DNA of 64,000 nt, taken from positions 372,001 through 436,000 of the forward strand of contig NW_026946672.1 of the NCBI RefSeq assembly GCF_035222485.1, written 5' to 3'. Shown piece by piece: positions 11,208 through 22,169 of the stretch. Positions within the stretch are counted from its first letter, which is position 1; each line of letters starts with the position of its first letter. Origin of the DNA: Podospora pseudoanserina. Lineage: Eukaryota; Ascomycota; Sordariomycetes; Sordariales; Podosporaceae. The position numbers and the translations under genes were made by a program. The notes under the pieces are model-generated. The model was not told where the DNA came from. It worked only from the letters and a program-made list of their open reading frames with translations, and ran no database searches.

Positions 11208-11573
11208 ATGACAACCGAATCTAACCATATCGGCGCCGAAGCCATTATCGCTCTTGTTGGGGTCTGTTTGGCGGGGCCAGCAGGAGCTGTGGCCCTTTGG
11301 AAATGTGTCAAACGATTCAGGAAAGGACCCCGTCAGGGAGACTGCGAAGGTAGGAAACACTATCTTCTACTTCAATTGTGGTCACGGCGTGTTGAATCTT
11401 CCGTCATTGCAGTAGGGTATAGTTCCGTTCGCTCTCCTTCCTGCCCTTTTCCAGTTGATCAACAATGCCACCGTTCAGCATGCCAAGTGCGGCCAAACTT
11501 CACTCGAACGACGATACATTTACATTATCATTGTGCCCTACCACCCACACCTGCGCAGAAGAAGCTGGCATAA
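11208..11573 (+). CDS. possible small membrane protein, unknown
   Basis: A 121-codon frame starts MTTESNHIGAEAII, with one predicted membrane helix (IIALVGVCLAGPAGAVALW) followed by a basic stop-transfer stretch (KCVKRFRKGPRQG). A putative intron (GTAGGA near 11350 to ATTGCAG near 11411) would keep the frame and shorten the middle; the tail YSSVRSPSCPFPV is shared by both readings. I do not recognise the family. It lies between the CorA-like gene and the laccase 3' end. The length and single helix are the only support, so this could be non-coding. Confidence 0.3.
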   Translation: MTTESNHIGAEAIIALVGVCLAGPAGAVALWKCVKRFRKGPRQGDCEGRKHYLLLQLWSRRVESSVIAVGYSSVRSPSCPFPVDQQCHRSACQVRPNFTRTTIHLHYHCALPPTPAQKKLA

Positions 11574-11956
11574 GCAATCATCCCTCTCAGTGATTAACGT
11601 CTCAGCGATTCAAATCAGATAGGTAGTCTATTTTCCAATCATGTAGGTATGTTGTACGGCAGCGAAGATGTTAATAATTGTTGTTGTTATTAAGTACAAG
11701 TTAATCAGCTCCAGAGAGCAACACTTTTTCCAGATCATTTACATGTGGACCTCGGGCCAAAGCCCTAAACACCTGACTGCCAACCCACAGGAGTATTGCT
11801 CCCACAAGGTACTTGTTCATGTATGATGCCCTTTCAGCAAACAGCCACCGTCATCTTTCCCCCAGACCATTTCTGCCCACATGTCTCCACCTCACCCTTG
11901 GCAACGTCTTGCACCCCTGAACCCCTGAACCAAACAAAATACGATATGAAATTTGC
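11574..11956. other. intergenic before the laccase 3' end
   Basis: No gene, repeat or structured element was recognised. Confidence 0.35.
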
Positions 11957-13954
11957 TCACGCAATCCTCCTCCAAGCAGGCTCCCTCTTTTCCACCTCTT
12001 CCCCCTCCCTCCTCCTCAACCCGCTATCCATCTTCGGCAGGTACGGACTCGTCTTGGCATATCGCCTCCACGCATCGCAATTCGGCACCAGCTGATCCAA
12101 CGGCATCATCCTCTTGATCTCATCCTTCCTCTCCAAGAACTGCACCCCCAGACCCATAGCCACATGCCACCCGATATGGCAATGCATCAGCCACACACCA
12201 GGGTTATCAGTCTTGTACCCAATCACCAGCCAGCTATTCCCCGGCATCTGCACCACGTCTCGTCGAATGGGGTTGTTGAACGTGAGCTGGCTTTTCATTG
12301 TGTTGATGTTGAAGGTACCCGACCCGATGCCAAGGGTGAGAAAGTCGTGGCCGTGGAGGTGGATGGGATGGGGCAAGGCGAAGTCGTTTTGGATGACCCA
12401 AAAGACCCACTGGTCGGCTTGGGGGACGTCGATGAGGTTTGCCGCTCCCGGCCAGGAGCTGTTGTTCTCGAGGACATACTCAAGGATGGGGTGGTCCCAC
12501 TCGATGTTGATGGGGGTGTTCTTGACGCGCCACTCAAACACCTGGCCCCGGCCGTGGTTGGGGAACTCGAGGGTGACGGGGAGGGTTCCGACCGCGGAGC
12601 CGGCAAAGGCGGTGGAGGGCACGGTGCGGGTGAGGATGGGAGAGAAGCCGGTCTCGCCGTTGCAGGTGGCGACACGGGGAGTTCCGCGGTTCGTCGGGAG
12701 GGCGGTGGTGCTCGCGCCTTGGTAGCTGATGATGGCGGCCGGGAAAAGATTACGGGATCGACCGCAGTTGTTATTGGCTTCGAGAGTGGCATTAAGCCAG
12801 TAGTTGCCCACAGCTTGGTTGGCCTCGATGATGACATCGTAGCGCTGGCCCACGGCCATGAAAAGGGAGGAGCGCACGACTGGATTGACTGGAACAAGGT
12901 CGTTCGTAATCACGGTGAAGTTGTGGCCTACGAGAGAGATAACAAAGGAGTTGTCGACACTGGCATTGATGAGGCGGAGAAGATGTTTCTTGCCGGGCGT
13001 GAGAGTGAGACGGTCGTAAGAGCCCCCACGGCTTGCGCCAAGTGGATGAATGTTCTTGCCTCTGAAGAGGATATTGTCGCTGTCAGGAGGAGGGCCATTG
13101 CTGACCAACTCGGCTCGCAGGTGAAGTCGATCAGCAGTTTCGTGATAGTAGTCATTGATCATGTAAGGGCCGAGGTCGATGTCATAGTTGGCCGCTGCAG
13201 GGCCACGCACGATCAAGGGTCCTACAACACCATTACCATATTGGTTGGAATAATGGCTGTGATACCACGAGGTGCCATATTGGGTGACATGGAAATCATA
13301 TGTCTTCATGGATCCAGGTGGGATAGGACACTCGGTCACTCCGTTGGCACCATCCTGGTTACTTTCGCCGTACTGGCGAATTCCATGCCAGTGAATAGAC
13401 GTTCTGGTCACGAGTCAGAATTTAATACAACTGCCATTGACTGCAAGTATATCGTACCCGTTGTCTTGCATGTCATTGTACACATTGACAATGATATAGT
13501 CACCCCAATCAGCTTCAATCGTGGGTCCAGGGAATTGGTCTGCCAGCATGTTAGAAAGCGACATCAGACAAGAGTGAATGGATGATAACGTGCTATTGAT
13601 GAGCATCGCTGGTTTCCTGACACCATCCGGACCAAGCCAATTTGTGACATTGGTGATGTGAAAGTCGTACTATACAAAGTATGAGTTCAAGTCAAAAGTT
13701 CGGGATAAGACGAGGGGGCCACCTACCACTCGGTTGTTAAATGCTGGTGGGTTGATGTTGTCATAATCTGTGCTGATGTTCCAGTTATTCTTCCAACACC
13801 GTCGATTTGTGGCATTATTTTGCCCGCATGGCTTGCCTCCGGGTATGATGGTCTGCCGGGGGAGGAGGTGTATGACTGGAGAGGGTGCTGGTGAAGCCAC
13901 AACTAGTGTAGCAGTGGCCAGCAATACTGCCGAAGCTTTGGTGAGTCCCAACAT
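11957..13954 (-). CDS. ascomycete laccase (secreted multicopper oxidase)
   Basis: Oxidises phenolic substrates with four copper ions while reducing oxygen to water. Four exons (13954-13727, 13669-13594, 13539-13458, 13403-11957) give 610 residues. A signal peptide (ASAVLLATATLVVASPAPS) is followed by a short propeptide ending near LPRQ. All four copper motifs are intact: HWHG, HSHYSNQ, HPIHLHGHD and HCHIGWHVAMGL, with Leu as the axial T1 position, typical of ascomycete laccases. The C-terminus carries KMDSGL followed by RRREGEEVEKREPAWRRIA. DSGL is the known ascomycete processing site, after which the tail is removed and the plug closes the trinuclear site. The second intron (13540-13593) needs a GC donor to yield NNQFPGPTIEADWGD. 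The summed exon length is divisible by three, which supports the model. Confidence 0.93.
13540..13593 (-). other. candidate GC-AG intron in the laccase
   Basis: Donor ATA/GCACGT, branch-like CTAAC and acceptor GGCAG, 54 nt in all. It joins MLIN to NQFPGPTI, the sequence expected for laccases. The nearest GT donor (GTTATC) gives the wrong frame. Confidence 0.5.
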
Positions 13955-15938
13955 GATGATGGGCTTGAAGAAGGCAAAGGTTTTGATAAAGGAGGTAGGT
14001 AGACAAGAGGGTCATGAGAACCATGGTGGTGAAGGAGTCCAGATTTATACCTGTTTCCTTTACAATGCGGCACGGACAGGCGGTTCTACTGGCCTACCTC
14101 CACAGCATGATCGGATGCACAGAACACCATAGTATCTTGTCTTGTTTCCGTCTTGCATCCCAAGATAGTACCCCCAATGTTCTCGGTACTGCATGTTTAC
14201 GGTCTCAGGCTTGAAACTAAGTCCGAAGTTCGCAGCCCACTTGTCAGAGACGGGATTTTAGGACAGGGGGATGCAGATCCCAGTCTGCTTGTGAGCCTTG
14301 GCTGCTTTTCCGTTAGTCCACCACATGACGCATGTCAGAGCATGAACTATCTCTCACAACTTGTTGGTGATGGTGAAGTGGGCAGCCGGCCCGGTAAGAC
14401 GGTCCGAGTCCATGGTTAGCTGAGGGACCCTGACTTTGATGGAGAATACGGGCCTATGAAAGCGTGTCACAAGCGAGAATAAGGTAAAAGGTAACAAGCC
14501 ACAATGCAAGACGAGCAGCAATAGTCTGCCTCGAGTTTGTGAGGCTGAGGGAACCCGTCTCTTCTCTGCATGGAACTATCAGGGGGTCAGCATCAGCTTG
14601 GTTCGAGGAGGACTGATAGGATGCGCCAACGCATTCCAGTCCATGTACAACCGGCACCGTAGAGTGTGTTTGGGTCCCGGAAAGCCAAGATTGGACTACA
14701 TATAGAGACCGGATGGTGCCGTGTGGGGGTCAGCCATTCCAGTCAAAGAAGACCTTCAGCGTGCTATCAACACTTGAGGCGAATGCGCGGTTGCTCTGAT
14801 AGCGGAGGCTCAAGGCAACCACTTCTGCCAGTCAAGCAGTGTTGACCATCTGATTACGACCTCATGAGAAGCTACGGTCCCGAGTGCAAGACAAAGTTGC
14901 CGTTACTATTTTTGGTCTTGATCAGGGCTGCCGTAGGTAGGTGCGGGATGTCTGTCAATGACAGACAGATCTGTGTTCCGAGGCAGTTGGCCAATCATGT
15001 GTTGTTGACAACTCGAAGCAAGCATTCGTAGCACCGGCTCTGCCGAAAGTACTACCGTGGCTCGTGTTTCAATCATGTTCGCTTACGAACTACCTTCTCT
15101 CTGATGGGCAGGCAACACGGCATTTAGATTAATCGACGGGCAGACTGCAACAGCACATTGTACGCCTAGTGCCAGAATTGGGAAGGTGTCAAATATGCAT
15201 GGTGTGCGAACGCGACCGACTCTCCAGGCGTATTTCTCACCCGCAGTCGCCGGGTCTAGTTCACAGATATTCGGCACCGAGTTTCGGTCAGAAACTCAGT
15301 GGATGCCGATCCCCAAGCTATTGGTAAATAGTGCCGTAGGTCTGCGTCGTGATCCTCCAAGAATACGGCCATTCATGACGCGATGGGGAGCTGCTGCCTT
15401 TATCCGCCCCTGAATCGGAGGGGTCCATTTACCCGGAATCACGAACCAGTTAGAGACAAGGCCACCATTGTTCCAGACTTCGGTGTCTACTTCTATGGGT
15501 GCACGAAAATGGCCGAAGGTCATAACAGTACCAAGTTTGCCAAATACCTGGTTGCTACTGACCAAAAAACGTGGGATCCTACAAAGTTGAAAGCCCTCAA
15601 TTTCAGGAGTTGCTTCCCGGTTTCCCGCAATGCTGGGAACTGATCGACGATGAACCTCCAAAATAGGACTGTTGAAGTGTGAGTGGCGTGAATGAATGCG
15701 ATTGGGCTGATAGGGGTTGTCCGGTTTATATTGCGTGCAGGAACTCATCAAAATGGTGATGGAACCTTAGCCAGCTTACCGGGTCAAATGAGCTCCCCTT
15801 AATCAACTGAGAGTACTCGCCTCTAGCCGTTTAATCTGGCACTTGAGATGTGACATCACTAATGTTTGCTGTGAGTTTGAAACTGCGGTGCTGCGTGATG
15901 TGACGACAAGCCCAAACCCAAAAAGTTGCAATAGAGAA
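13955..15938. other. long laccase upstream region without a convincing gene
   Basis: Nearly 2 kb. It has the TATA box close to the gene. Two in-frame minus-strand open stretches (15751-15296 and 15277-15083) are separated by a single stop codon, but neither shows a domain, repeat or clear splice structure. I treat the stretch as upstream regulatory or non-coding sequence. Confidence 0.4.
14044..14049 (-). promoter_or_regulatory. TATA box of the laccase gene
   Basis: GGTATAAATC on the minus strand, about 90-95 bp before the laccase ATG, is a usual spacing for a fungal TATA promoter. Confidence 0.5.
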
Positions 15939-15986
15939 AGAGAGAGGCTCACCGTACTATGCGACGTGTCAATCCGTACTATGTGG
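15939..15986 (+). repeat. left terminal inverted repeat of the MITE
   Basis: Pairs with 16465-16513 on the opposite strand. It begins AGAGAGAGGCTCACCG and ends at ACTATGTGG. Confidence 0.75.
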
Positions 15987-16464
15987 AGCAGGCCCAATGT
16001 ACTTTTCGACTGTCAACCCGTAGTTTTTTATATGGGAAATCCCCCCTTTCTAGTCCGTTGTACTCCTACCGTTCCTCCTCTCCATTACCGTTACCGTTAC
16101 CCATATTCACAACGCACCTCCCCGCCGTTAATTTTGAAGCTATTAATTAAGTGCGAGACTATACTGAGCCTTTGTTGTGTGCGTAGTATGCTTCAAGACA
16201 CTCCTACTGGTCCGCCTATGGACCGTTAAACTAGGCGTACTACCCTACCTATCTATAATTATTAAACGTAGTGGGGAATGGAATAAGTAGTGAGTTGGTT
16301 AGTTAATTAGGTAAATTGGTTAAAGCTAAAAAGAAAGGCCGTTAATTATAACAAAGGTAGAGCTGAATGGACGGTATGGGTGTATTGCAGTGTGATGGAA
16401 ACAAGGAGTATTGAACGATGTTGTGACACCTGTAGGATTAGGGATAAGTATGGGAAAAAGACAC

Positions 16465-16513
16465 CCTACATAGTACGAATTGACATGTCGCATAGTACGG
16501 CGAGCCTATCTCT
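16465..16513 (-). repeat. right terminal inverted repeat of the MITE
   Basis: On the minus strand it begins AGAGATAGGCTCGCCG, matching the left repeat. Most differences are transitions. Confidence 0.75.
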
Positions 16514-16841
16514 AAAAAAAATGCTGTAACCTAACTTTAGCGTCGCAAAAGAGTACATGGTGATAGGTCAGCTTCCAGATAGGTTGAAGTGAACAATGAA
16601 CAAAGAGAAACAATAATGCCTTTGTTAGTAGGCGTCTCAACCGCCACAATGCAATTGTCCAGATGAGCTGGGGAGATGGAGATGTGGGTTTGAACGTGAT
16701 CCCTTAAAAGGCATACCATGTTCGATCTGATTTGAACAGTTTTCCGAAATTTGATGATATTTTCGAATTCCTAAGACACTCCAAACATTTCTACACACAA
16801 CAAACTTTACCACTAGGTACCTAATCGAACCCAAAGCCTCT
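16514..16841. other. intergenic between MITE and the 342-residue gene
   Basis: Contains a short A run next to the MITE and likely the promoter of the following gene. Nothing else was recognised. Confidence 0.35.
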
Positions 16842-17870
16842 ATGATGGCTAAAGTTACAGCCTATTCGCCAGATGATGAATGCAGACATTACGCCAGCAC
16901 TGCAGTACCGATAGGTATGGCTTCAATAGCCTGGCTTGTGCATAATGGCCTCCAAGATTTGCTATCGGCCTGGGAGATTTATCTGATCGTCCTGTTCGCC
17001 TGGCTTCTTGTCTTGTCCATAGCAACTCGCGTTACACTCTACACAAAGTCCAGCACCAAACCCGCAGACCTTGCCTACGAAGTATCAAACGTCAGTTACG
17101 AAGATGTTCGTGGATATCTAGAGGATGGCTGCCCGCGGACCAGGTGCCTACACAACATATGGTCCGATTATGAGCCAGTGCCGACGACGGATCAACCCCA
17201 ATGTAATGACGAAGAACCCAAAACACCAAGCATATGGGACGGAAAGGCCGAATTTTCATGCACCTCATCGGATGGCGAGATCATCCCTAATGATTCTGTC
17301 ACGCAGCATGGAATTATAGGCTGGGAAATCAGGGTGCTCATGATCCAACACGACAAGCTCCGAAAGCGACGACTCGAAAAGGCTGCCAAGAATAAATCTG
17401 GCTTCCCAGAGTTCAAGTACTGGCCTCGAGATCCTTCTTTGACCTACAAACAAAACTGGAGTAACTGGTATGCCACCCGCAAGGAATACCGGCGTTTGCA
17501 TCCACCTTCGGAGGAGGAACTCGCAGAGGAACGGCAAAGAAGAAAGGAACAGGAAGAGAGAATCGAGAAGAGGTGGTATGAGAAGCATGGGATTCCCAGG
17601 CCTACTCCCCTACCAAAGATCTGCGTCGTCGATGTGGAAGGGAAGGTGGAAGATCTGGATGGGATGATTGGCTGTGGTAACGCATGCAGGCGCGTTGAGG
17701 AGAGTTACCGGAAGCCCGGAGTGGATGAAGTGTTTCTGTGGCCTTATTGGACACCAAAAAATGCCCAAGAAGAGTGGGAGGGCACCCTAATTGATGAAGG
17801 GGAAGAAGTTGAAGACTTGTGGACAAGTTTCGGCTATAAGCACGACGAATTGAAGGCTCGGTTGGTGTAG
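16842..17870 (+). CDS. hypothetical membrane-anchored protein with charged C-terminal half
   Basis: An intronless frame of 342 residues. There are one or two hydrophobic segments near the N-terminus: TAVPIGMASIAWLVHNGL (about 20-37) and the stronger WEIYLIVLFAWLLVLSIAT (about 44-62). The rest is soluble and highly charged, with a basic, helix-prone middle (DKLRKRRLEKAAK), a tryptophan/tyrosine-rich block (YWPRDPSLTYKQNW) and a Glu/Arg-rich coil (EEELAEERQRRKEQEERIEKRW). I do not recognise a family. A tail-out membrane anchor with a cytosolic helical region is the simplest reading. The long uninterrupted frame with sensible composition supports a real gene. Confidence 0.6.
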   Translation: MMAKVTAYSPDDECRHYASTAVPIGMASIAWLVHNGLQDLLSAWEIYLIVLFAWLLVLSIATRVTLYTKSSTKPADLAYEVSNVSYEDVRGYLEDGCPRTRCLHNIWSDYEPVPTTDQPQCNDEEPKTPSIWDGKAEFSCTSSDGEIIPNDSVTQHGIIGWEIRVLMIQHDKLRKRRLEKAAKNKSGFPEFKYWPRDPSLTYKQNWSNWYATRKEYRRLHPPSEEELAEERQRRKEQEERIEKRWYEKHGIPRPTPLPKICVVDVEGKVEDLDGMIGCGNACRRVEESYRKPGVDEVFLWPYWTPKNAQEEWEGTLIDEGEEVEDLWTSFGYKHDELKARLV

Positions 17871-18274
17871 GACGATCTTCAGACGTATTAAGATGGGACA
17901 GCCCTGAGAGTGGCAAGTTGCTGATCGATTTTACCGTGGAGATAATGAATTTGAAAATGTTAAGAACAATATCAAAGGGAGTTTCAGAACCCTGGTGTGA
18001 AAGACGTGAAGCTTGGCCATATGAACCCTCAATTGTGTGGCGAGGTTTTCGGCGGATGACTCAGTGGCCGCGGCCAGGGCACACCCGAACCCAGCTTTTG
18101 CGGGGGGTTGCTCCTTCTTGCTCTCAACACGGATATGCCCAAACGTGAGCTATAAGAACATGGCGCCTTGTTTCAGTCCAAATCATTTTAATTGTCTAAT
18201 ACCATCAGCCTTTTTTTACCCCAGGTACACGACACAATCTTTTGGGTGATTCTCAACCTACACCAACCACGACG
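17871..18274. other. intergenic before the SGNH esterase
   Basis: No coding signal. It likely contains the 3' end of the preceding gene and the promoter of the SGNH gene. Confidence 0.35.
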
Positions 18275-19063
18275 ATGGAGCCACAGCCACCATCTCCGCC
18301 ATTTCCTGCCAGCAGCGCTCTAAAAACTATTGCTAAATACAAACAACGTTCTTTCGACACCTCACTCAACTCCCACATTCCCCTCCTCGAGTCCGCAAAG
18401 AACCCCTCCTCTCCTGACGTTGTTCTTATAGGAGACTCCATGATCGAACGGATGCTCACCACCGCCAACTGTGGCCCAAACCTCGTCTCGCCTTGGCCAT
18501 CACAAACCATGCTTCCAAAGGATAACAGCAAGCAGTTTCAAGCAGGCCGAGTTCTCAACTTGGGAGTGGGAGGTGACAAGATACAGAATGTGGCCTACCG
18601 CCTGGTTGGTGACCCAACGCAGTGTCTCAAAAGTGTTGCAGACATGTTGGCCGCGCGGAGAAGTGTAAAGTTGTGGGTTTTACAGGTTGGGACTAATAAC
18701 CTGAGCCCCAAGAAAGGGCTGGGAGATGGAGATGTCGATGCTCTAAGGGCCTTGGTAGAGGCCCTGCTGGACATAGGAGCAGAGGGTTGTAAGGTGTTAG
18801 TGACGGGATTATTCTTGCGAAAGGATATACCCTGGGAGAAGATCAAACAGGCGAATGAAAAGATTCGTCAAGTGGTAGAGAATTTTGCGAGTGGCCACCC
18901 AGCAAGTGTGTTGTGGCTTCCTGCGACAGAGGAGGTCAAGGAGGAACACTTGGTAGATCACGTGCATTTGAGCGAGGCTGGATACAAAATATGGATTGGG
19001 AGGTCACTGGCTGACGAGACTATGAGGGTATGGGTTATGGCAGAATGCACAGCCAAGGATTAA
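18275..19063 (+). CDS. SGNH/GDSL-type esterase
   Basis: Predicted esterase or acetylhydrolase of the SGNH fold, resembling platelet-activating-factor acetylhydrolase-like proteins. All four blocks are visible. The nucleophile Ser is in VVLIGDSMIER, the oxyanion Gly in NLGVGGDKIQN, the Asn in VLQVGTNNLSP, and the Asp-x-x-His pair in LVDHVHLSEAGY. The first ATG (18275) gives 262 residues and no signal peptide, so the enzyme should be cytosolic. The leader is proline-rich (MEPQPPSPPFP). No intron is needed. The natural substrate is not indicated. Confidence 0.85.
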   Translation: MEPQPPSPPFPASSALKTIAKYKQRSFDTSLNSHIPLLESAKNPSSPDVVLIGDSMIERMLTTANCGPNLVSPWPSQTMLPKDNSKQFQAGRVLNLGVGGDKIQNVAYRLVGDPTQCLKSVADMLAARRSVKLWVLQVGTNNLSPKKGLGDGDVDALRALVEALLDIGAEGCKVLVTGLFLRKDIPWEKIKQANEKIRQVVENFASGHPASVLWLPATEEVKEEHLVDHVHLSEAGYKIWIGRSLADETMRVWVMAECTAKD

Positions 19064-19166
19064 GAACTGGACTATTGAACGGTCATGAAGGTTGTATTTT
19101 CTGTCAATGGAGCTATAGTGTTGTTGGCCTTTGCGCCAGCCATTGCTCTTCAGTAAAGTACCTTAA

Positions 19167-19705
19167 TTATTTCTTTTCTAGATGATTCTCATTTTGAACT
19201 TTCTCCACCACCAGGACGGGCTGCCCCTTGGCAGCTGCCTCCTTCTCAGCAAGCAGCTTCTTTTCCTTTCCTCCCCAGTAATGCCAATCCAGGAAGCGGT
19301 AGCCTTGCACGCTTTGAGCAGTGGCATTAATGGTGTGGCAGCCGAACAAAAGACGGTTGGGTGGTATGACAGCAAGCGAGAAACGCATGAACGTGAAGGC
19401 GTAAACGATGAGGGCGCAGGTCATCTTGCCGGATATTCTGAGCGTTTTTGTTAGTGTGTTCACTGTTATGGTGAACACTCACAAGTCAGGGCTCTTCTGC
19501 GTATCCGCTATGGCCGCGAGAGGAATGGTGAAGTTGGAAGCCGGGCCCCAAAAGTCTGCACGCATTGAGGCCGGTCAGTTTTTTGGTCCTGAGTGCGGCC
19601 AGGTCACGTAGGTAGGGAGGTCGACTTACGCGTCGAGCAAAAGTAATCGGTCCAGGGATTGGACCTGATCTTGGCATTTGCCGCCTTGATGAACGCAGCG
19701 GCCAT
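19167..19705 (-). CDS. mpc1: mitochondrial pyruvate carrier subunit 1
   Basis: Subunit of the inner-membrane carrier that brings pyruvate into mitochondria, working as a heterodimer with an MPC2/3 partner that is not in this window. Three exons (19705-19630, 19555-19483, 19437-19167) with introns of 74 and 45 nt give 139 residues. Family landmarks are STHFWGPASNFTIPLAAIADT, then SPDLISGKMTCALIVYAFTFMRF and the C-terminal helix with NRLLFGCHTINATAQSVQGYRF, each quoted only in part. The small size, amphipathic start and membrane helices match MPC1. The C-terminal tail (EKEAAAKGQPVLVVEKVQ) extends somewhat beyond yeast Mpc1. Confidence 0.92.
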
Positions 19706-20522
19706 TGTTGATACTTGATGTCGACGTTCGATGGTATGGTATTGAAGAACAAGTGAAAGACGAAAGGTGCGTGAATCCTCCCGCAGACTCCGGTTCGGAG
19801 AAAGAGGGGCAGTATTTGGTGAGATAATTCATGTTACACAGCCAAGGGGAATTTTGCGTTCCGATATCAGATCCGGCATTTACCCTTCTCTTTCTCCCTC
19901 GCCGTCACGTGGATGGCTGAGTCGCATCTTTCTTCAGCAGGACAATCCTTTTCATATGTCAATCTTTGCGCTCTTGCAGGCTGGGAGGTGCGTACGCAGG
20001 TGCTATGGTGAAGGAAGCGCTTTAGGCTTGTCAATAGGGCTGTGCTAGCTCTGCCATTCTGTTCGTGGGATTTGGAACTGATCGCAGATTAAAAATGGAA
20101 GCAGAAGGCGGTAGTCATGTTTTATAAAATGACTTTGGCGTAGGTTTGCAGTGCTCCCAGTGGTTGCTGTTCCCGCGATGCGGGAGGGCCTGAGGATCGC
20201 CGGCCGGCCACATGCGGCCAGCCTGGCTGGGTTCAGAGGCGCAACCAAGACCTCGGCGGCTACTACGTCCTTGAACCGCCAGCCTGGTTAGGGTGTACAC
20301 GTCAGATGTTTGGGCATTGTTCTTTAAGGTTGAACATGTCCCTGGCTTCGGGCATGTCGATATCGACATGTCAGGTGTCTCAGCTCTGATGTATTGTTGA
20401 TGTTGAGACTATATTTGTACTCTCAGCTTCGTGACAGCCTTTAATGCGTTTTCGGTTTCTCACCTTTGGCATACATCCGCCGACAAATAACTGTTAATAC
20501 AACAAAGTTCCACTCAGCCGGC
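19706..20522. other. intergenic, about 0.8 kb
   Basis: Contains a GC-rich patch near 20195-20235 with GGCCGGCC. No gene was recognised. Confidence 0.35.
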
Positions 20523-20746
20523 ATGCGAGCCGCTATCGTCTTCCTCGCTACGTTCATTGCCCTGGCGGCAGCAGCACCGGAGATGACCATGGAGAAGCTT
20601 CAGGAGCGGGCGCTCTGTGTAAGTAGCTTCAACCTTTCCACAGGAAGGCGCGCATTCCAGCTAGCCGTAACTAATAGGTAAATGTACAGGAGTGCAATGA
20701 AAACCGCTGCCGTGGCCCGAGTTGCTGTGCGAACGGAACGTGCTGA
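20523..20746 (+). CDS. 50-residue secreted six-cysteine peptide
   Basis: Two exons (20523-20618 and 20690-20746) are joined by a 71-nt GTAAGT/CTAAT/ACAG intron. The product starts with a clear signal peptide (MRAAIVFLATFIALAAAAP), then a short spacer (EMTMEKLQERAL), then a compact cysteine core: CECNENRC, RGPSCC, ANGTC. The spacing is C-x-C-x4-C-x4-CC-x4-C, so three disulfides are possible in about 20 residues, the CC pair recalling cystine-knot or inhibitor-type folds. It stops right after the last Cys. Known secreted peptides of this size in ascomycetes act as effectors, antimicrobials or signals; the sequence does not say which. The gene is too short for most predictors. Support comes from the signal peptide, good splice sites and cysteine density. 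Confidence 0.65.
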
Positions 20747-22169
20747 TAATTCCTGCTATCGACAGGGTCAGCAAGTACATAAGACTCGAAAATACTCACG
20801 AGACTACGATGTACGTTGTAACGACTTGGATATGGGCTTTCGGCGCTTCTGTATTGGCTTTGGGAATAGGACTTGGTGACAAGAATAAGGTGGAGTTTTG
20901 GTAAAATCGGGACCTAGTGTTCCAGCTTCAAAAATTTATTGAAACTCGATTTTTCCATGCTTAAAATATCTCAGCTCAGAAAAGGTTCCCTCTCAGTAGC
21001 TAGACAATCGTGAACTGTAGATTTCGTCCAGCCATTTCGTCCGTCATGCCCTCTCCATCTATAAACCCATCCATATACCCGTCTCCCACAATCCTATGTT
21101 TGCCCCTTTCAACACCATCCTCTCTTAAAACAAAAGGGCAGTCACCCCCAAACAAAACCACCACTATATGTCCCTGCTGAATCGACTTGACACCCCGTCC
21201 ATATCGTCCCTGTTGCGGGTTCGTGTGGTAGGTTGAGCGGGCGGTAGGGATACTTTGACATCATAGCAAAGCGGTGACAACAATCTCCAGCTGCTGTTGA
21301 AGTCTGAACATGTCTTGCTTGAGTGGGGTGAGTGAGGTCGCCATAGGAGCGTCCACGGTGCAAAATCTCCTCCTGATAGCGTTGACCCGATAACCCTGAA
21401 AGCTGCCGAGTCCATTAAATGATCCCCAAGAATACATGATTGAGCAGATCTACTTGATATACCAAAAAATACACCCCAAAAATTATGCCTGTCTCCAGGC
21501 CGATGTTGGCATGTTGAGCAAACAAGAGTCGAAGCCATCCAGATGACCCCGCCATTCTCCGCAATTGGCTCCCCCGCACCCCGCATCCCCACGTTTGCCC
21601 TAAAAAACGGTTTGTGGGCTGCGACGGGTTGACACGTTTAGGGGTTGAAGCAATTTCTCACAACACAGCTTGCCTGTGACCATTACTTAGAGGAAGATCA
21701 ATTGCTTTTTGAAGATCACTAATACTATGAGTCTCATGCGAGGTTGTTATGCCATCTGAAGTCAAGTGTGGAAAGAAATGAGTGAGAGGATGAAGTTCAG
21801 GCGGGGTTTTGGCTGCTTTTCTCCTGCCTGCTTGGTGTCTTCCGTACACATGCATGTTTGAGCAGCCACCACCGACTTTCCCGAGTTTATCACTGCATCC
21901 TCCAACGACAGTAACGATCTTATCTTCGAGTACAGATTCATGTGTAATGCTCTCGTCCGGTCGCAAGCCGAGTCGCCGACCGCCACGACGACAAAGGGTT
22001 AGTTAACCCACAAACCACATGCCCCGCCTACACATAGTAGCTGGGAGCGACCGAAAGCGTGTTCGCGTCCTCGCAGGTTAAGAAACGGTTTACTTCATTA
22101 TAATGAGGTTAAGCTGACGCTACAATAGCCCCTAAATTTCCCTGCATCACTTTACAAATCCGCATCACT
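20747..22169. other. intergenic, about 1.4 kb
   Basis: Several open stretches on the minus strand lack motifs or a start in good context. No gene or repeat family was recognised. Confidence 0.4.

Larger units (their letters stand above)
15934..16513. mobile_element. MITE with ~48-bp terminal inverted repeats, probably TA-flanked
   Basis: The left end (15939-15986) and right end (16465-16513) are inverted copies over about 48 bp with five or so differences. Both contain CCGTACTATGCGAC, then TGTCAAT, then CGTACTATGT. Outside the core, both ends can be read as TA followed by GAGA, the left one with a short GA expansion, so a TA target duplication (15932-15933 and 16513-16514) as used by Tc1/mariner transposons is plausible. 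The interior is AT-rich with CCGTTA runs and no transposase frame. The element is therefore non-autonomous, about 575 bp. Confidence 0.75.

Noticed and set aside
12164-13585. 473-residue open frame on the plus strand
   Set aside because: It is the antisense shadow of the laccase, which has all copper motifs and consistent exons.
15083-15751. two minus-strand open stretches in one frame separated by a stop
   Set aside because: No domain, signal peptide, repeat or splice sites; not enough to call a gene.
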